Shown: positions 63,088-64,000 of the stretch, piece after piece | Position numbering within the stretch: position 1 is the stretch's first letter | Layout: each line of letters starts with the position of its first letter | Position numbers and translations under genes: made by a program | NCBI GenBank assembly: GCA_016842065.1 | Contig: JAEPDS010000001.1 | Span: 152,293 to 216,292 of the forward strand | Reading direction: 5' to 3' | DNA length: 64,000 nucleotides | Source: Candidatus Thiodiazotropha sp. 'RUGA' | GTDB taxonomy: Bacteria; Pseudomonadota; Gammaproteobacteria; Chromatiales; Chromatiaceae | Notes under the pieces: generated by a model | What the model was told of the DNA's origin: nothing | Seen by the model: the letters and a program-made list of their open reading frames with translations, nothing else | Databases searched by the model: none

Positions 63088-64000
63088 ATGAACCTTACCG
63101 AATTAAAGAAAATGCCTGTGCCGGAACTGGCTGAACTCGCTACCAACATGAAAATTGAAGGTATGGCGAGGACACGAAAACAGGATCTGATCTTTGCCAT
63201 TCTCAAAGCACATGCGAAAAAAGGTGAAAGCATCTTCGGTGATGGGGTGTTGGAGATCCTGCAGGATGGTTTCGGTTTTCTCCGCTCGGCTGACAGCTCC
63301 TACCTGGCGGGCCCGGATGATATCTATGTTTCACCGAGTCAGATTCGCCGCTTCAGTCTGCGTACCGGTGATACCATCTCCGGTAAGATCCGACCGCCCA
63401 AGGATGGTGAACGCTATTTTGCCTTGCTCAAGGTGGATAAGATCAACTATGACAAACCGGAGAATGCGAAAAGCAAAATCCTGTTTGAGAACTTCACGCC
63501 ACTGTTTGCCAATCAACGTTTTCACCTGGAGATCGGTAACGGCAGTACCGAGGATATCACCGCCCGTACCATCGATCTCTGTGCGCCAATTGGCAAAGGC
63601 CAGCGTGGTTTGATCGTATCTCCGCCAAAAGCGGGTAAGACGATGATGTTGCAGAACATTGCCCAATCGATCACCCACAACCATCCTGAGTGCTATGTGA
63701 TGGTCCTGCTGATCGATGAGCGTCCTGAGGAGGTCACGGAGATGGCCCGCTCAGTGCGAGGTGAAGTGATTTCGAGTACCTTTGATGAACCGGCGACCCG
63801 TCACGTACAGGTTGCCGAGATGGTTATCGAAAAGGCGAAGCGACTGGTCGAACACAAACGTGATGTGGTGATTCTGCTCGACTCCATTACCCGTCTGGCC
63901 CGCGCCTACAACACGGTTGTACCCTCGTCGGGTAAGGTGTTGACCGGTGGTGTGGATGCCAATGCCCTGCATCGGCCAAAGCGCTTTTTCGGTGCGGCGC
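63088..64000 (+). CDS. rho: Transcription termination factor Rho (3' end beyond window)
   Basis: 304 codons visible from ATG 63088, open to the window edge. The protein begins [17 protein letters not shown], with the RNA-binding cold-shock domain ([37 protein letters not shown]). The P-loop is SPPKAGKT, and Walker B is [16 protein letters not shown]. The Q-loop region with the secondary RNA site, [13 protein letters not shown], is also present. Rho is the hexameric helicase that ends untranslated transcripts. About 115 C-terminal residues lie outside. Confidence 0.97.
   Translation, partial: MNLTELKKMPVPELAELATNMKIEGMARTRKQDLIFAILKAHAKKGESIFGDGVLEILQDGFGFLRSADSSYLAGPDDIYVSPSQIRRFSLRTGDTISGKIRPPKDGERYFALLKVDKINYDKPENAKSKILFENFTPLFANQRFHLEIGNGSTEDITARTIDLCAPIGKGQRGLIVSPPKAGKTMMLQNIAQSITHNHPECYVMVLLIDERPEEVTEMARSVRGEVISSTFDEPATRHVQVAEMVIEKAKRLVEHKRDVVILLDSITRLARAYNTVVPSSGKVLTGGVDANALHRPKRFFGAA

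Overview
The window is about 64 kb of chromosome with mid-range base composition and gammaproteobacterial gene content and order. Evidence for this placement: nudE next to yrfG, rng-yhdP-nitrilase-tldD-pmbA, lptD-surA-pdxA, a zapA-6S RNA-fau block divergent from ygfB-pepP-ubiH-ubiI, and a glycine-riboswitch gcvT-H-PA-PB operon. Split GcvPA/GcvPB, an AmgK-type kinase, Coq7 and Mla genes point to a Chromatiales-like or sulfur-oxidiser-like lineage rather than an enteric. That is inference; no marker here fixes the genus. I see no rRNA, tRNA, CRISPR array, prophage or intact transposase.

Layout. 0-7.6 kb: an unrecognised partial gene, cysQ-nudE, yrfG, an Ada-like methyltransferase, a bacterial voltage-gated cation channel, rhlB and a YkgJ-type protein, rlmH and maf. 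7.9-17.3 kb: rng, yhdP, a nitrilase-family amidase, tldD and pmbA. 17.5-22 kb (minus): lptD-surA-pdxA, outer-membrane biogenesis plus vitamin B6. 22.4-27.9 kb: an RND efflux pair and amgK. 28.4-29.5 kb: a strongly expressed porin. 29.7-36 kb: rpiA, ilvA, a histone-H1-like protein, fau, 6S RNA, zapA and a ZapB-like protein, separated by repeat-rich spacers. 36.2-48.8 kb: ygfB-pepP-ubiH-ubiI, the glycine cleavage operon, a PfkB kinase, moeA and moaDE. 48.9-57.5 kb: a small outer-membrane barrel, an XRE regulator, lgt-thyA-folA, apaG and apaH, a secreted ankyrin protein, a tiny membrane protein, coq7, glcF and a 2Fe-2S protein. 57.9-64 kb: a large Ig-like lipoprotein, mlaFED-B, trxA and the start of rho.

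Most genes are housekeeping. The unexplained material is in the spacers. The main candidate is a structured element present twice (30822-31100 and 34413-34635). Both copies have a 111-nt core, 84/111 identical by my ungapped alignment. Each copy is closed by its own long terminal stem and carries its own 3' hairpin. Stem sequences differ between copies but stay complementary within each, and a stem inside the core shows compensatory changes, as expected of a selected RNA or DNA fold. One copy fills the spacer between 6S RNA and fau; the other lies just upstream of ilvA. There are also several palindromic MITE-like repeats (30593-30819, 47884-48036, 57585-57754) and a short inverted-repeat family (17286-17470, 26755-26784, related 47761-47882).

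Functional themes: ubiquinone hydroxylation (ubiH, ubiI and coq7 all present), folate and one-carbon metabolism (gcv operon, fau, thyA, folA), and envelope assembly and lipid traffic (lptD, surA, yhdP, lgt, mla, porin). Expected partners not seen beside their usual neighbours are murU after amgK, mlaC between mlaD and mlaB, and rsmA after pdxA. The cation channel has an acidic, calcium-like selectivity filter.
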